A stretch of 64,000 nt of DNA, taken from contig CANNGH010000005.1 of NCBI GenBank assembly GCA_947504115.1, positions 186,001 through 250,000 of the forward strand. The letters are read 5' to 3'. Below are positions 8,878 to 17,014 of the stretch, piece by piece. The notes under the pieces were generated by a model. That model did not search any database and was not told the DNA's origin. It saw only the letters and a program-made list of their open reading frames with translations. The position numbers and the translations under genes are program-made. Origin of the DNA: an uncultured Sedimentitalea sp. GTDB taxonomy: Bacteria; Pseudomonadota; Alphaproteobacteria; Rhodobacterales; Rhodobacteraceae. Numbering within the stretch: position 1 is the first letter of the stretch; each line of letters starts with the position of its first letter.

Positions 8878-9450
8878 ATGGCCGATCTCAAACTTCGCCA
8901 TATTCCATGGTCACGCTCCCTGCGGATCCTGTGGCTGATGGAAGAGATCGGCTGTGATTATGAGCTTGAGATCGTCAGGGAAGGCGGCTCTCTGCACGAT
9001 GCCCTCTGCCCCATCGCGCGGGTTCCTGCCCTGAGCGACGGCAATGTGACCATGCACGAAACCGGCGCCATGACGGAATGGCTGTGCGAAACGCGCGCGC
9101 CGCGACTGGGCCGCGCGCCAGGGTCCGCAGGCCGGCCCGGCTGGCTCGACTGGCTGCATTTCGGTGAGACGCTGGTGGGGTATGTCATCGCGGTTCAGAT
9201 CAAAGGCGCGCAAAATACCGATTCCGATGAAATGCAACGGCTGGAACACGGGCTGGGCCTGCTGGGCGACTGGCTTGATGGGTCCGAATGGCTTCTGAGC
9301 GATTTTTCGGGCGTCGATTGCCATGTGGGATATTCGCTCTGGATCACCTCCCATGTCGTCGGACTTGACCGCCACCCGGTATTGCAGGCCTACCTGTCCC
9401 GGTGCACCGCGCGCGACGCCTTTCGGCGGGCGCGATCGCTGGCGGAGTGA
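8878..9450 (+). CDS. Glutathione S-transferase family protein
   Basis: The 190-residue protein has a thioredoxin-like N-terminal half (LKLRHIPWSRSLRILWLMEEIG with the possible glutathione-activating serine in PWSRS; VPALSDGNVTMHETGAMTEWL, where the E-T pair matches the glutathione gamma-glutamyl-binding E-S/T) and an all-helical C-terminal half (WLDWLHFGETLVGYV; SGVDCHVGYSL, the usual F-S-x-A-D-I helix in altered form). Substrate cannot be told. It is slightly short for a GST (usually 200-230). No partner gene is linked; the next gene is on the other strand, about 75 bases away. Confidence 0.8.
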   Translation: MADLKLRHIPWSRSLRILWLMEEIGCDYELEIVREGGSLHDALCPIARVPALSDGNVTMHETGAMTEWLCETRAPRLGRAPGSAGRPGWLDWLHFGETLVGYVIAVQIKGAQNTDSDEMQRLEHGLGLLGDWLDGSEWLLSDFSGVDCHVGYSLWITSHVVGLDRHPVLQAYLSRCTARDAFRRARSLAE

Positions 9451-9524
9451 CCCACGGGTGCAAAGCGGGCGGTCCTGACCTTGACCGCCCGCGATGGTGT
9501 TGCGCGTCGCGTCCACTCGCCGCG

Positions 9525-10598
9525 TCACTCGAAAAAGAAGCGGACCATCTCGGCACTGGCATCCGGACCCTTCGCATCGGTGTAGGAACCGCCTGCCCGG
9601 CCACCCGACCATGCGTGCCCCAATCCGTCGACCACCCAATATTCGAGTTCGACCGAGCCGTCGGCCCCCGTGGTAATCCGGCGATGGAAGGACCGCCCCG
9701 ACACGTTGCCGCGTTCGTCGGTCTCGATGGTCCGGGGCGAACCGCGATCCATGGCGTGCCGCGCGATACGCTCTGCGTTCAAGGGATGCACGGTCGAGTC
9801 CGCCGCCCCGTGGAAAACGATCGTGCGAAGCGCCGTTGAATTCGCATGGGACGTCACCGGGTCCGGTCCGGTTCCCGCCATCGCCCCGAAGGCCGTCGCC
9901 ACGTCCTTTGCGGCGCCGAAGGGCAATCCGGAATGTGCGCCCACAGCGGAAAACACATCGGGATAGGTTTCGCCGAGGATCACGGCCATGGCGGCCCCGG
10001 CGGACAGCCCGGCGACAAAGGTGCGGTTCCGGGCGATGCCATGCTCGGCCATTGCCGCGCGGGTGATCCCGGCAAGGATCGCAGGCTCCCCCCGCTCCCG
10101 CCGCTGATCGCCACGGCTGAACCAGTTCCAGCACGATTGCGCATTGTCGCCGCGCGATTGCTGCGGGTAGATCACCACAAAGCCGTGTTCCTCCGCCAGG
10201 GTATTCATTCCGGTGCCGATGGCGAAATCCTCGGCTGTCTGGGTGCAACCGTGCAGCATGACGACGATGCCCGTCACCCCCGCCGTCGCGGAGGCGGGAA
10301 CATAGGTCCGGTAGGCGCGGCTCCCGGCTTCGCAGGTGAACTGCTCCTGGCGGAATTCGGCACCGGTCGGGATGGCAACCTCCTGCCGGGCGGTCGTTGC
10401 GAAACGCGCCTTCAGGCCCGACAACAGGTCGTCCATCGCCGGTGCTGTCCCGGCTGTTGCGCCCGGTCCTCCGGCAGGTTCGGGCATCAGCCCGTGTCGG
10501 GCGAGCGTGCGCTGCACCAGATTATTGGCGGCCGAGACATGTGCGAGACGTGCGTCTTCGGTCGCCCGGTGCCGCGCACCGACGTTCAAGTTGATCAT
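9525..10598 (-). CDS. PHB depolymerase-family esterase
   Basis: The enzyme probably cleaves polyhydroxybutyrate or related esters. The 357-residue protein belongs to the PHB-depolymerase-type esterase family: VVMLHGCTQTAEDFAIGTGMN forms the oxyanion region, GLSAGAAMA holds nucleophile Ser199, QQSRGDNAQSCWNWF is the family cysteine-tryptophan motif, and GLGHAWSGG near the C terminus supplies the histidine. The aspartate is probably in VFHGAADSTVHP. No signal peptide is obvious: the N terminus is MINLNVGARHRATEDARL, so an intracellular enzyme is likely. AAGGA precedes the ATG. It lies 30 bases after the copG-like gene in one likely transcript, so the regulator would be made together with it. 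Confidence 0.88.
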   Translation of the reverse strand: MINLNVGARHRATEDARLAHVSAANNLVQRTLARHGLMPEPAGGPGATAGTAPAMDDLLSGLKARFATTARQEVAIPTGAEFRQEQFTCEAGSRAYRTYVPASATAGVTGIVVMLHGCTQTAEDFAIGTGMNTLAEEHGFVVIYPQQSRGDNAQSCWNWFSRGDQRRERGEPAILAGITRAAMAEHGIARNRTFVAGLSAGAAMAVILGETYPDVFSAVGAHSGLPFGAAKDVATAFGAMAGTGPDPVTSHANSTALRTIVFHGAADSTVHPLNAERIARHAMDRGSPRTIETDERGNVSGRSFHRRITTGADGSVELEYWVVDGLGHAWSGGRAGGSYTDAKGPDASAEMVRFFFE

Positions 10599-10628
10599 TT
10601 TATCAGTCCTTATGTTAAGTTGCGCATC

Positions 10629-11045
10629 TCAGGTGATGCGGTCGGCAAGCGCCTTCTTGATGTCCGGGCTGGCCTGCAAGGCTCCCAGAACGGTGATGGA
10701 ACCGATCGTCGCAAGGGCAAGATCGGGCGAGACATCCGAAGCGATACGCGCAAGACCCACGACCTTGACGTGAAGCATCTCGCCCGCGTCCCGCAGCGCC
10801 TCGAGATCGGCGCGGGTATAGTCGCGCAGACCCAACTCCATGGTGTGGCGTTCGATGGTCTTGCTGACGGTATCGCCGTGACCGTCCAGTTGATTGCGGA
10901 TCGCCGTCCGGATGAAATCGCTGCGATTGGAATAGAACCCTTCCTGCACCAGCAGATCGATGCGGCCAAGATCCACATAGCCGAGATTGATCGTGATCTT
11001 TTCGCTGTCAGGCGCCTTGTCACGCAGGTGTCGCACATTGCTCAT
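10629..11045 (-). CDS. CopG/ribbon-helix-helix transcriptional regulator
   Basis: The protein has a CopG/MetJ-type ribbon-helix-helix at residues 15-60: EKITINLGYVDLGRIDLLVQ makes the beta strand and first helix, then FYSNRSDFIRTAIRNQL. The C-terminal 80 residues (LADIGSITVLGALQAS-like region) resemble a stable oligomerisation part and have no known enzyme motif. Two ATGs compete at 11051 and 11045. The GGAG at 11055-11058 (minus strand) is only three bases from the first but nine from the second, so 11045 is preferred. It sits directly upstream of the PHB depolymerase and downstream of a strong promoter that contains an inverted repeat, so control of its own operon is likely. This is an inference. 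Confidence 0.85.
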   Translation of the reverse strand: MSNVRHLRDKAPDSEKITINLGYVDLGRIDLLVQEGFYSNRSDFIRTAIRNQLDGHGDTVSKTIERHTMELGLRDYTRADLEALRDAGEMLHVKVVGLARIASDVSPDLALATIGSITVLGALQASPDIKKALADRIT

Positions 11046-11054
11046 CTTCATTCT

Positions 11055-11070
11055 CCATCCGTGTGGATGG
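11055..11070. promoter_or_regulatory. Inverted repeat at the copG-PHB depolymerase transcription start, likely operator
   Basis: CCATCC-GTGT-GGATGG is a perfect 6-bp inverted repeat. It covers the region where transcription from the -35/-10 pair at 11071-11098 (minus strand) would begin and overlaps the ribosome-binding site of the copG-like gene. Ribbon-helix-helix proteins commonly bind short palindromes, so autoregulation is plausible. Function is inferred from position only. Confidence 0.55.
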
Positions 11071-11098
11071 TATATAGATGTTGCACGGCGCGCTGCAA
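11071..11098 (-). promoter_or_regulatory. Sigma-70-like promoter of copG-PHB depolymerase operon
   Basis: Read on the minus strand, TTGCAG (11098-11093) and TATATA (11076-11071) are separated by 16 bases. The -35 box matches TTGACA at four of six positions, the -10 is close to TATAAT. The expected start point falls in the inverted repeat just downstream. No other promoter as close to consensus was noticed nearby. Confidence 0.6.
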
Positions 11099-11214
11099 GC
11101 GTCTTGAGTCAAAAAACGCCGGCCGAGGATGCATTCTGTCCGGAACCCGGAAACCGTGCCGGCGGTTATACCCGGTTGATGACGCCAACTCATCTATTGG
11201 AACGGAGATCTGTC

Positions 11215-11517
11215 ATGACCCAGCCAATGCATCCTCAACTTCCGGCCGTCGAATTGAACGCCGCAAATCTCGAAGGGGCGCAGGTCTATGGTCCTGCCGA
11301 GGCCGAGCATAACATCGGTCAGATTTCCCATGTTCAAGGCACCGGGCCGAACACCCGGGTGGTCGTGGATGTGGGCGGGTTTCTCGGGATCGGCGCAAAG
11401 CATGTCGCGCTCGATCTGGCGCAACTGGATTTCCGGCGCGACGATTCCGGCACCGTTTACGCAAGAACCGCGTTGAGCAAGGACGAACTCGAGGATCTGC
11501 CCGAACATCAACAGTGA
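11215..11517 (+). CDS. PRC-barrel domain protein
   Basis: The 100-residue protein fits the PRC-barrel fold seen in RimM C termini and photosynthetic reaction-centre H subunit-like proteins: LEGAQVYGPAEAEHNIGQISHVQGTGPNTRVVVDVGGFLGIGAKHVALDLAQLDFRR. Ordinary free-standing members are about this size. The ATG is preceded by GGAG at 11204-11207. No enzyme motif or membrane segment is seen. It is monocistronic: upstream lies the divergent copG promoter, downstream a 349-base gap. A role in stress or membrane-associated complexes is sometimes suggested for the family but cannot be read here. Confidence 0.8.
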   Translation: MTQPMHPQLPAVELNAANLEGAQVYGPAEAEHNIGQISHVQGTGPNTRVVVDVGGFLGIGAKHVALDLAQLDFRRDDSGTVYARTALSKDELEDLPEHQQ

Positions 11518-11866
11518 CGATGTAAAGCCTTTCGTCGATAATACGGATGATTTCCGGGGCGATCGGCGATGATCGCTCCAGCCAACTTTCCCGATTTGCA
11601 GAACCCGCGCCGTATCGCTTGCCGACGGGCACAGGTCTGCATGCCTGCCTCCGCGACGGCGTTGGATTTTTTCGTGGAAAACAATTCCTCTCTTATGTAG
11701 GTTCCGGGGTGATGCTGCTTGGGTTTCCCCCGATGCACGATGTTAAGCTAAACCATTAACCTGTCTGCGAAATCAAGGCGGCGACATCCCGACATCACGT
11801 GATACAAGAGGCATATCCCTTGGGCTGGGTATTTGACGAAAGCGGAAAGCAGGAGGGGCGCCCCGC
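11518..11866. other. Intergenic gap, 349 bases, before the permease genes
   Basis: No gene is supported here. The sequence is visibly more AT-rich than its flanks between about 11655 and 11770. It contains a short inverted repeat, GTTAAGCTAAACCATTAAC at 11742-11760, that could be an operator for the transport operon. A weak hairpin GCGATC-GGCGAT-GATCGC lies at 11559-11576 just after the PRC gene. No convincing -35/-10 pair was found. The transport operon would normally start with an ABC ATPase gene at this place, but none is present. Confidence 0.5.
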
Positions 11867-12949
11867 ATGATCGTGCTGGAAAAACGGCCGCAGCCGTCGC
11901 GGGGCTGGGCGCTGGCGACGCCGGTTCTGGCCGTTCTGGCAACGATGCTGTTCGGCGGGCTGTTGTTTGCGGTCCTTGGTAAAAACCCGGTCGAGGCGAT
12001 TGCCACCATTTTTTACGATCCGCTGTTCGGGCCGCATGCCAGCTATTACCGCCCGCAACTTCTGGTCAAGGGCGCGCCGCTGGTATTGATCGCCATCGGC
12101 CTGTCGCTGGGGTTCAAGGCGAATATCTGGAATATCGGCGCCGAGGGGCAGTATATCGTCGGGGCGCTGGCCGGTGCGGGTGTGGCGTTGGCGTTCTATC
12201 CGCTGGAGGCGTGGTTCATCTTTCCGCTGATGGTGATTGCAGGCGCTCTGGGCGGCTGGGCATGGGCGATGATCCCGGCACTGCTGAAGGTGCGGTTCGG
12301 CACCAACGAGATCCTGGTGTCGCTGATGCTGGTCTATGTGGCCGAGCAGTTGCTGGCCTCGATGTCGCTGGGATTGCTGAAGAACCCGCAAGGGATGGGC
12401 TTTCCGGGCAGCCGCAACCTGCAACAATACGAAAGTGCGCACAATGCCGACCTGATCGCCAATACCGGCATGCATTGGGGCGTTGTGGCGGCGCTGATCT
12501 CGGTGATCTTTGCCTACATCCTGCTGAACCGGCACATGCTGGGCTTTCACATCCGCCTGACCGGCGATGCCCCGCGCGCCGCGCGTTTCGCGGGGGTGCG
12601 CCCGGCGCGGCTGATCCTGTTCTGCCTGGGCACCGGGGGCGCGCTGGCCGGGCTGGCCGGCATGTTCGAGGTTTCGGGGCCGTCGGGGCAGGTCAGCATC
12701 GATTTCAACGTCGGCTATGGCTTTACCGCGATCATCGTCGCGTTTCTGGGCCGGTTGCATCCGGTCGGCATCCTGTTGGCGGGGGCGCTGCTGGCGCTGA
12801 CCTATATCGGCGGCGAGATCGCGCAGGCGCAATTGGGCCTTCCCGCGGCGGCGATCCAAGTGTTTCAGGGGATGCTGCTGTTCTTCCTGCTGGCGCTGGA
12901 CCTGCTGACCAATTACCGCGTCCGCATGCGCAAGACCGAGGTGGCGTGA
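11867..12949 (+). CDS. ABC transporter permease, nucleoside/simple-sugar type (YufP-like)
   Basis: This 360-residue inner-membrane protein is a BPD_transp_2 permease. About eight to ten hydrophobic segments are visible, with PLVLIAIGLSLGFKANIWNIGAEGQYIVGAL (the family signature) and ARFAGVRPARLILFCLGTGGALAGLAGMFEV. The FGTNEILVSLMLVYV stretch is the nucleoside/BMP-type motif. AGGAGGGG precedes the ATG. It partners the next permease and the BMP binding protein. In relatives the operon also encodes a double ABC-ATPase; here it is missing from both sides, so the ATPase must be unlinked or shared. Substrate class (nucleoside, purine or similar) is inferred from the BMP partner. Confidence 0.88.
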   Translation: MIVLEKRPQPSRGWALATPVLAVLATMLFGGLLFAVLGKNPVEAIATIFYDPLFGPHASYYRPQLLVKGAPLVLIAIGLSLGFKANIWNIGAEGQYIVGALAGAGVALAFYPLEAWFIFPLMVIAGALGGWAWAMIPALLKVRFGTNEILVSLMLVYVAEQLLASMSLGLLKNPQGMGFPGSRNLQQYESAHNADLIANTGMHWGVVAALISVIFAYILLNRHMLGFHIRLTGDAPRAARFAGVRPARLILFCLGTGGALAGLAGMFEVSGPSGQVSIDFNVGYGFTAIIVAFLGRLHPVGILLAGALLALTYIGGEIAQAQLGLPAAAIQVFQGMLLFFLLALDLLTNYRVRMRKTEVA

Positions 12950-12950
12950 C

Positions 12951-13871
12951 ATGGACCTTTCCGCCATCAATCCTGCCCTGCTGATCGCGTCGCTGATGGT
13001 CGCGGCGACGCCGATCCTGCTGGCTGCCATCGGCGAACTGGTGGCCGAGCGGTCCGGCGTGCTGAACCTGGGCGTCGAGGGCATGATGATCACCGGCGCG
13101 GTCTGCGGCTTTGTCATCGCGGTGGAAAGCGGATCGCCCTGGCTGGGCTTTGCCGGGGCGGCGGCGGGGGGTGCCGCGCTGGCGCTGCTGTTCGCGCTGC
13201 TGACGCAGGTGGCGCTGGCCAACCAGGTGGCAAGCGGGCTGGCGCTGACGTTGTTCGGTCTGGGGCTGAGCGCGCTGATAGGACAAGGCTATGTCGGGAT
13301 CAAGCCGCCGCGCTTTGCCCGGCTGGACATTCCGGTTCTGGGCGATCTGCCGGTGGTCGGGCGGCTGTTGTTCGGCCATGACCCGATGCTTTACCTCGCC
13401 ATCGCGCTGGTCGCGGGGGTCTGGGCCTTGCTGCGGTTCAGCCGGGCGGGCCTGATTCTGCGCGCGGTGGGCGAAAACCACGATGCCGCCCATGCGCTGG
13501 GTTACAAGGTGGTGCGCATTCGTATCCTCGCGATCCTGTTCGGCGGCGCCTGCGCCGGGCTGGGCGGCGCCTATATCAGCCTCGTGCGCGTGCCCCAATG
13601 GACCGAGGGCATGACCGCCGGTGTCGGATGGATCGCGCTGGCGCTGGTGGTCTTCGCCAGCTGGAAGCCATGGCGCGTGCTGCTGGGCGCCTGGCTGTTC
13701 GGGGGCATCACCGTGTTGCAGTTGAACCTGCAGGCCGCGGGCGTTGCCATACCGGTCGAATATCTGGCAATGTCGCCATACGTGGTCACGATCCTCGTGC
13801 TCGTGATCCTGTCGGCGGACAAAAGCCGGGCACCGGCTGCGCTGGGCCGAATTTTCCATGCCTCGCAATGA
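12951..13871 (+). CDS. ABC transporter permease, nucleoside/simple-sugar type (YufQ-like)
   Basis: Second subunit of the permease pair, 306 residues. It has eight or so membrane segments, the family motifs LLAAIGELVAERSGVLNLGVEGMMITGA and VGENHDAAHALGYKVVRIRILAILFGGACAGLGGAYISL, and a transmembrane end VTILVLVILSADKS. The ATG directly follows the stop of the first permease with one base between, so the two are co-translated. The BMP gene begins 22 bases after its end. The usual partners of this family form a nucleoside or purine importer; the substrate is not proven by the sequence. Confidence 0.88.
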   Translation: MDLSAINPALLIASLMVAATPILLAAIGELVAERSGVLNLGVEGMMITGAVCGFVIAVESGSPWLGFAGAAAGGAALALLFALLTQVALANQVASGLALTLFGLGLSALIGQGYVGIKPPRFARLDIPVLGDLPVVGRLLFGHDPMLYLAIALVAGVWALLRFSRAGLILRAVGENHDAAHALGYKVVRIRILAILFGGACAGLGGAYISLVRVPQWTEGMTAGVGWIALALVVFASWKPWRVLLGAWLFGGITVLQLNLQAAGVAIPVEYLAMSPYVVTILVLVILSADKSRAPAALGRIFHASQ

Positions 13872-13893
13872 GGCCACGCAACAGGGGTATATA

Positions 13894-14970
13894 ATGAAAT
13901 TCACGTCACTTCTTGCCAGCACCGCGATGGCGCTGGGACTTGCGACCAGCGCAATGGCACAGGACGACAAGGTCAAGGTCGGCTTCATCTATGTCGGACC
14001 CATCGGCGATGGCGGCTATACTTACGAGCACAACCAGGGACGTCTGGCCGTGATGGAGGAGTTCGGCGACAAGGCCGAAACCACCTATGTCGAGAGCGTC
14101 CCCGAAGGGCCGGACGCCGAGCGCGTGATGACGCAGATGGCACTGGACGGGGCCGACCTGATCTTTGCCACCTCGTTCGGCTTCATGGACGCGACCGTGA
14201 ATACCGCCAAGAAATTCCCCGACGTGAAATTCGAGCACGCCACCGGATACAAGACCGCGCCGAACCTCGCGATCTACAACGCCCGGTTCTACGAGGGGCG
14301 TGCGGTTCTGGGCCATATCGCGGGCAACATGACCGAAAGCAACATCATCGGCTATATCGGCTCCTACCCGATCCCCGAAGTGCTGCGCGGCATCAACAGC
14401 GCCTATATCCACGCCAAGAAGGTCAACCCGGACGTGCAGTTCAAGATCGTCTGGGCCTACACCTGGTTCGATCCCGCGAAAGAGGCCGATGCCGCCAAGG
14501 TGCTGATCGAACAGGGCGCCGACGTGATCCTGCAACACACCGATTCCACCGCACCGCTGGCCGCGGCCGAAGCGGCGGGTAATGTCATCGGCTTCGGACA
14601 GGCCTCGGACATGGCCGAATACAAGGACGGGCCGCGCGTCAGTTCGATCATCGACAATTGGGGCCCCTACTACATTGAACGTGTCGGCAAGGTGCTCGAC
14701 GGCACCTGGGAAACGGCGGACACCTGGGCCGGGATCGGCGACGGCATGGTCCAGATCGGCGAGATCACCGACCGCGTTCCCGAGGACGTCAAGGCCGAGG
14801 CATTGGCGTTGATGGATACGATCGCAAGCGGCGCATATCACCCGTTCACCGGGCCGCTCAACAAGCAGGACGGCACGCAATGGCTGGCCGAGGGCGAGGT
14901 CGCCGAGGATCAGGCGCTGCTGGGCATGGATTTCTTCGTCGAAGGAATCGACGCGGAAATCCCGAAATGA
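13894..14970 (+). CDS. BMP-family ABC transporter substrate-binding protein
   Basis: Periplasmic solute receptor of the Med/BMP family (purine nucleoside-binding relatives). The 358-residue protein has a signal peptide (MKFTSLLASTAMALGLATSAMA, cleavage before QDDKVKVGF) and the BMP start VKVGFIYVGPIGDGGYTYEHNQGR, ADLIFATSFGFMDAT, NARFYEGRAVLGHIAGNMT, and GADVILQHTDSTAPL. The ATG at 13894 is used because the signal peptide starts there; a longer frame from 13858 overlaps the permease. Weak AGGGG precedes it. The strong terminator at 14991 ends this operon, which consists of two permeases and this gene. Confidence 0.9.
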   Translation: MKFTSLLASTAMALGLATSAMAQDDKVKVGFIYVGPIGDGGYTYEHNQGRLAVMEEFGDKAETTYVESVPEGPDAERVMTQMALDGADLIFATSFGFMDATVNTAKKFPDVKFEHATGYKTAPNLAIYNARFYEGRAVLGHIAGNMTESNIIGYIGSYPIPEVLRGINSAYIHAKKVNPDVQFKIVWAYTWFDPAKEADAAKVLIEQGADVILQHTDSTAPLAAAEAAGNVIGFGQASDMAEYKDGPRVSSIIDNWGPYYIERVGKVLDGTWETADTWAGIGDGMVQIGEITDRVPEDVKAEALALMDTIASGAYHPFTGPLNKQDGTQWLAEGEVAEDQALLGMDFFVEGIDAEIPK

Positions 14971-14990
14971 GACCGGACTGATCCGGCATC

Positions 14991-15019
14991 GGGCCGCGCC
15001 ATTCCGGCGTGGCCCTTTT
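14991..15019 (+). terminator. Rho-independent terminator after the BMP transporter operon
   Basis: A 10-bp stem, GGGCCGCGCC with GGCGTGGCCC (one G-T pair), closes a five-base loop ATTCC and is followed by TTTT. It starts 20 bases after the BMP stop codon and faces the plus strand. Confidence 0.85.
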
Positions 15020-15099
15020 CCATGTGAAACGCATGCCGCTTGAACATGCCTCCGATCATGGCAAACTGTCCGGAGAAACTCCTCACGGGAACGCCCGCC

Positions 15100-15759
15100 A
15101 TGCCGCTTCGCCGCACCCCGCCCAGCGCCAGCATTGCCGAACCGGGACAGGGCGCACAGCTTTTCGCGCCCTCCGCCGCGCGCAATGCCGGGCCGCTTTG
15201 CGATCTGCTGGGCCACGTGGCACCGCAAAAGGGCCGCGCGCTGGAACTGGCCAGCGGCACCGGACAGCATGTCGTCGCTTTTGCCCGCGCCCTGCCCGAC
15301 CTGAACTGGCAGCCCAGCGATATCGCGCCCGACCGCCGCGCCAGCATCGACGCGCACGCGCGCGCGTCCGGCCTGACCAATATCGCGCCGGCGCTGGATC
15401 TGGATGCCTCCATTCCCGGCTGGGGCGCGACGCATGGCGATCAGGCGTTGATCGTGGTCGTCAACCTGCTCCACCTGATCAGCGCGCCCGAAGCCGCGAC
15501 CGTCATTGCCGAGGCGGCAAGCGCGCTTGCGCCCGGCGGCCGGCTGGTCATCTATGGCCCGTTCATGCGCGAGGGCGCACTGACCAGCGCGGGCGACTGC
15601 GATTTTCACGCCGCCCTTGTCGCGCAGGATCCCGAAATCGGTTACAAGGACGTTTCCGACATATGCGCGACGGCGCAGGCAGCGGGGCTGAAACCGGTCG
15701 ACCAGATCGACATGCCCGCCAACAATCTCGCGCTGATCTTCGAAAGGCCCGCCGCCTGA
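15100..15759 (+). CDS. DUF938-family SAM-dependent methyltransferase
   Basis: Likely S-adenosylmethionine-dependent methyltransferase of unknown substrate. The 219-residue protein shows the DUF938 start RTPPSASIAEPGQGAQLFAPSAARNAGPL, motif I RALELASGTGQHVVAFARALP, PSDIAP as motif II and LIVVVNLLHLIS, a D-x-x-x-x-N-M-like region, then APGGRLVIYGPFM. Starts upstream at 15040 are possible but 15100 fits the conserved N terminus. It stands alone after the terminator and before the AhpD-like gene, 67 bases away. Substrate unknown. Confidence 0.82.
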   Translation: MPLRRTPPSASIAEPGQGAQLFAPSAARNAGPLCDLLGHVAPQKGRALELASGTGQHVVAFARALPDLNWQPSDIAPDRRASIDAHARASGLTNIAPALDLDASIPGWGATHGDQALIVVVNLLHLISAPEAATVIAEAASALAPGGRLVIYGPFMREGALTSAGDCDFHAALVAQDPEIGYKDVSDICATAQAAGLKPVDQIDMPANNLALIFERPAA

Positions 15760-15826
15760 TCCCGATCAAGGCCAGCCACCACCCCTGCGCATAAGCCGGA
15801 CGCAGTTATCAAGAAAAGGATACCCG

Positions 15827-16162
15827 ATGACCTGGAAAAACAAGCTCGACGAGACTCGCAACGGGCTGCGCAACCTGAACGGCGCGATTTCCGAGACCAC
15901 CCGCGCGTTCAACGCGATGGGCAAGACTGTGAAGGACGGCGGCACGCTGGACTTCAAGACCAAGGAATTTGTCGCGCTGGGCATTTCCATCGCCATCCGC
16001 TGCGAGCCTTGCATCGCGCTGCATGTCGAGGCACTGGTCAAGGCGGGCGCAACCCGCGAAGAACTGGGCGACGTGCTGGCCATGTCGATCCAGATGGGCG
16101 GTGGCCCGGCGATGATGTATGCCGCAAAGGCGCTGGAATGTTATGACGAACTGACCGGCTGA
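15827..16162 (+). CDS. Carboxymuconolactone decarboxylase/AhpD-like protein
   Basis: The 111-residue protein has the AhpD core: TKEFVALGISIAIRCEPCIALHVEALVKAGATREELGDVLAMSIQMGGGPAMMYAAKALE. The C-E-P-C pair followed by H is the redox-active CxxC plus proton-relay motif of AhpD-type peroxidase partners, so a thiol-peroxidase or alkylhydroperoxidase role is more likely than lactone decarboxylation. AAGGA lies six bases upstream of the ATG. No AhpC gene is beside it. It is monocistronic. Confidence 0.87.
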   Translation: MTWKNKLDETRNGLRNLNGAISETTRAFNAMGKTVKDGGTLDFKTKEFVALGISIAIRCEPCIALHVEALVKAGATREELGDVLAMSIQMGGGPAMMYAAKALECYDELTG

Positions 16163-16258
16163 ATTTCGCGCGCGCGGTGGCGTTGATGACCGCGCCCCCT
16201 CTTCCAACTGCCGGTGGATCGCGCATAGTGGCCCCGACCCAATCCGGAGCGTAAGCCC

Positions 16259-17014
16259 ATGATCCGCCCCCTTCTGATCCTGTTTCTTCTGACACTGGCC
16301 GCATGCGGCCGCGAGCCATCCGGCCCCGCCGGAGCGCTTGGCGACCGCAAGCCCGTCGAATGGAACGGCCATTCGCCGCATCGCCATGCCATTCACGGCA
16401 TCGACGTGGCCCGGTTCCAGGACCGCGTGGAATGGCACGAGGCCGGCCGCGCCGGCGTCAAATTCGCCTTCGTCAAGGCGACCGAGGGCGGCGACATGCT
16501 CGACCCGCGCTTTCAGGACCACTGGCACGGCGCGCGCCGTGCGGGCATCCATCGCGGAGCCTATCATTTCTACTATTTCTGCACCTCGGCGGCAGATCAG
16601 GCGCGCTGGTTCATCCGCAACGTCCCGCGCGAACGCGGCACGCTGCCGCCGGTGCTCGACATGGAATGGAACCCCTATTCGCCGACCTGCCGCAAACGCC
16701 CGCCCGGCGATGTGGTGCGCCACGAGGCGCAGACCTTCCTTGATGCGCTGGAACGCCATTACGGCCAGCGGCCGATCATCTATACCACGCCGGAATTCTA
16801 TCGCGACAACGACATGAGCCGGATGCGGGGCGAGGAATTCTGGCTGCGCGCGACCGCGCAACATCCGCGTCACGTCTATCCGGGCCAGAACTGGACCTTC
16901 TGGCAATATAGCGGCACCGGCATTGCACCGGGCATCGGCGGCGATGTGGACCTCAACGCGTTTTCCGGCAATGCGGCGGCGTGGAACAAGTGGCTGGCGC
17001 GGCGGCGTCAGTAA
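16259..17014 (+). CDS. Glycoside hydrolase family 25 (lysozyme-like) lipoprotein
   Basis: A probable peptidoglycan muramidase. The 251-residue protein has a lipoprotein signal (ILFLLTLAAC, lipid at the cysteine of residue 16) and the GH25 fold: HGIDVARFQDRVEWHEAGRAGVKFAFVKATEGGDMLDPRF, where Asp at the first strand and the E of KATEG are typical, AYHFYYFCTSAADQARWF, LPPVLDMEWNPYSP (catalytic D-x-E), PIIYTTPEFY and NWTFWQYSGTG. The gene ends by overlapping the convergent membrane gene by seven bases. It may act in the periplasm in cell-wall turnover; no holin or phage gene is near. Confidence 0.88.
   Translation: MIRPLLILFLLTLAACGREPSGPAGALGDRKPVEWNGHSPHRHAIHGIDVARFQDRVEWHEAGRAGVKFAFVKATEGGDMLDPRFQDHWHGARRAGIHRGAYHFYYFCTSAADQARWFIRNVPRERGTLPPVLDMEWNPYSPTCRKRPPGDVVRHEAQTFLDALERHYGQRPIIYTTPEFYRDNDMSRMRGEEFWLRATAQHPRHVYPGQNWTFWQYSGTGIAPGIGGDVDLNAFSGNAAAWNKWLARRRQ

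Noticed and set aside
16259-17014. Phage remnant because of the GH25 lysozyme-like gene
   Set aside because: No holin, integrase, tail or capsid gene is near. The protein is a lipoprotein, which fits a chromosomal cell-wall enzyme.
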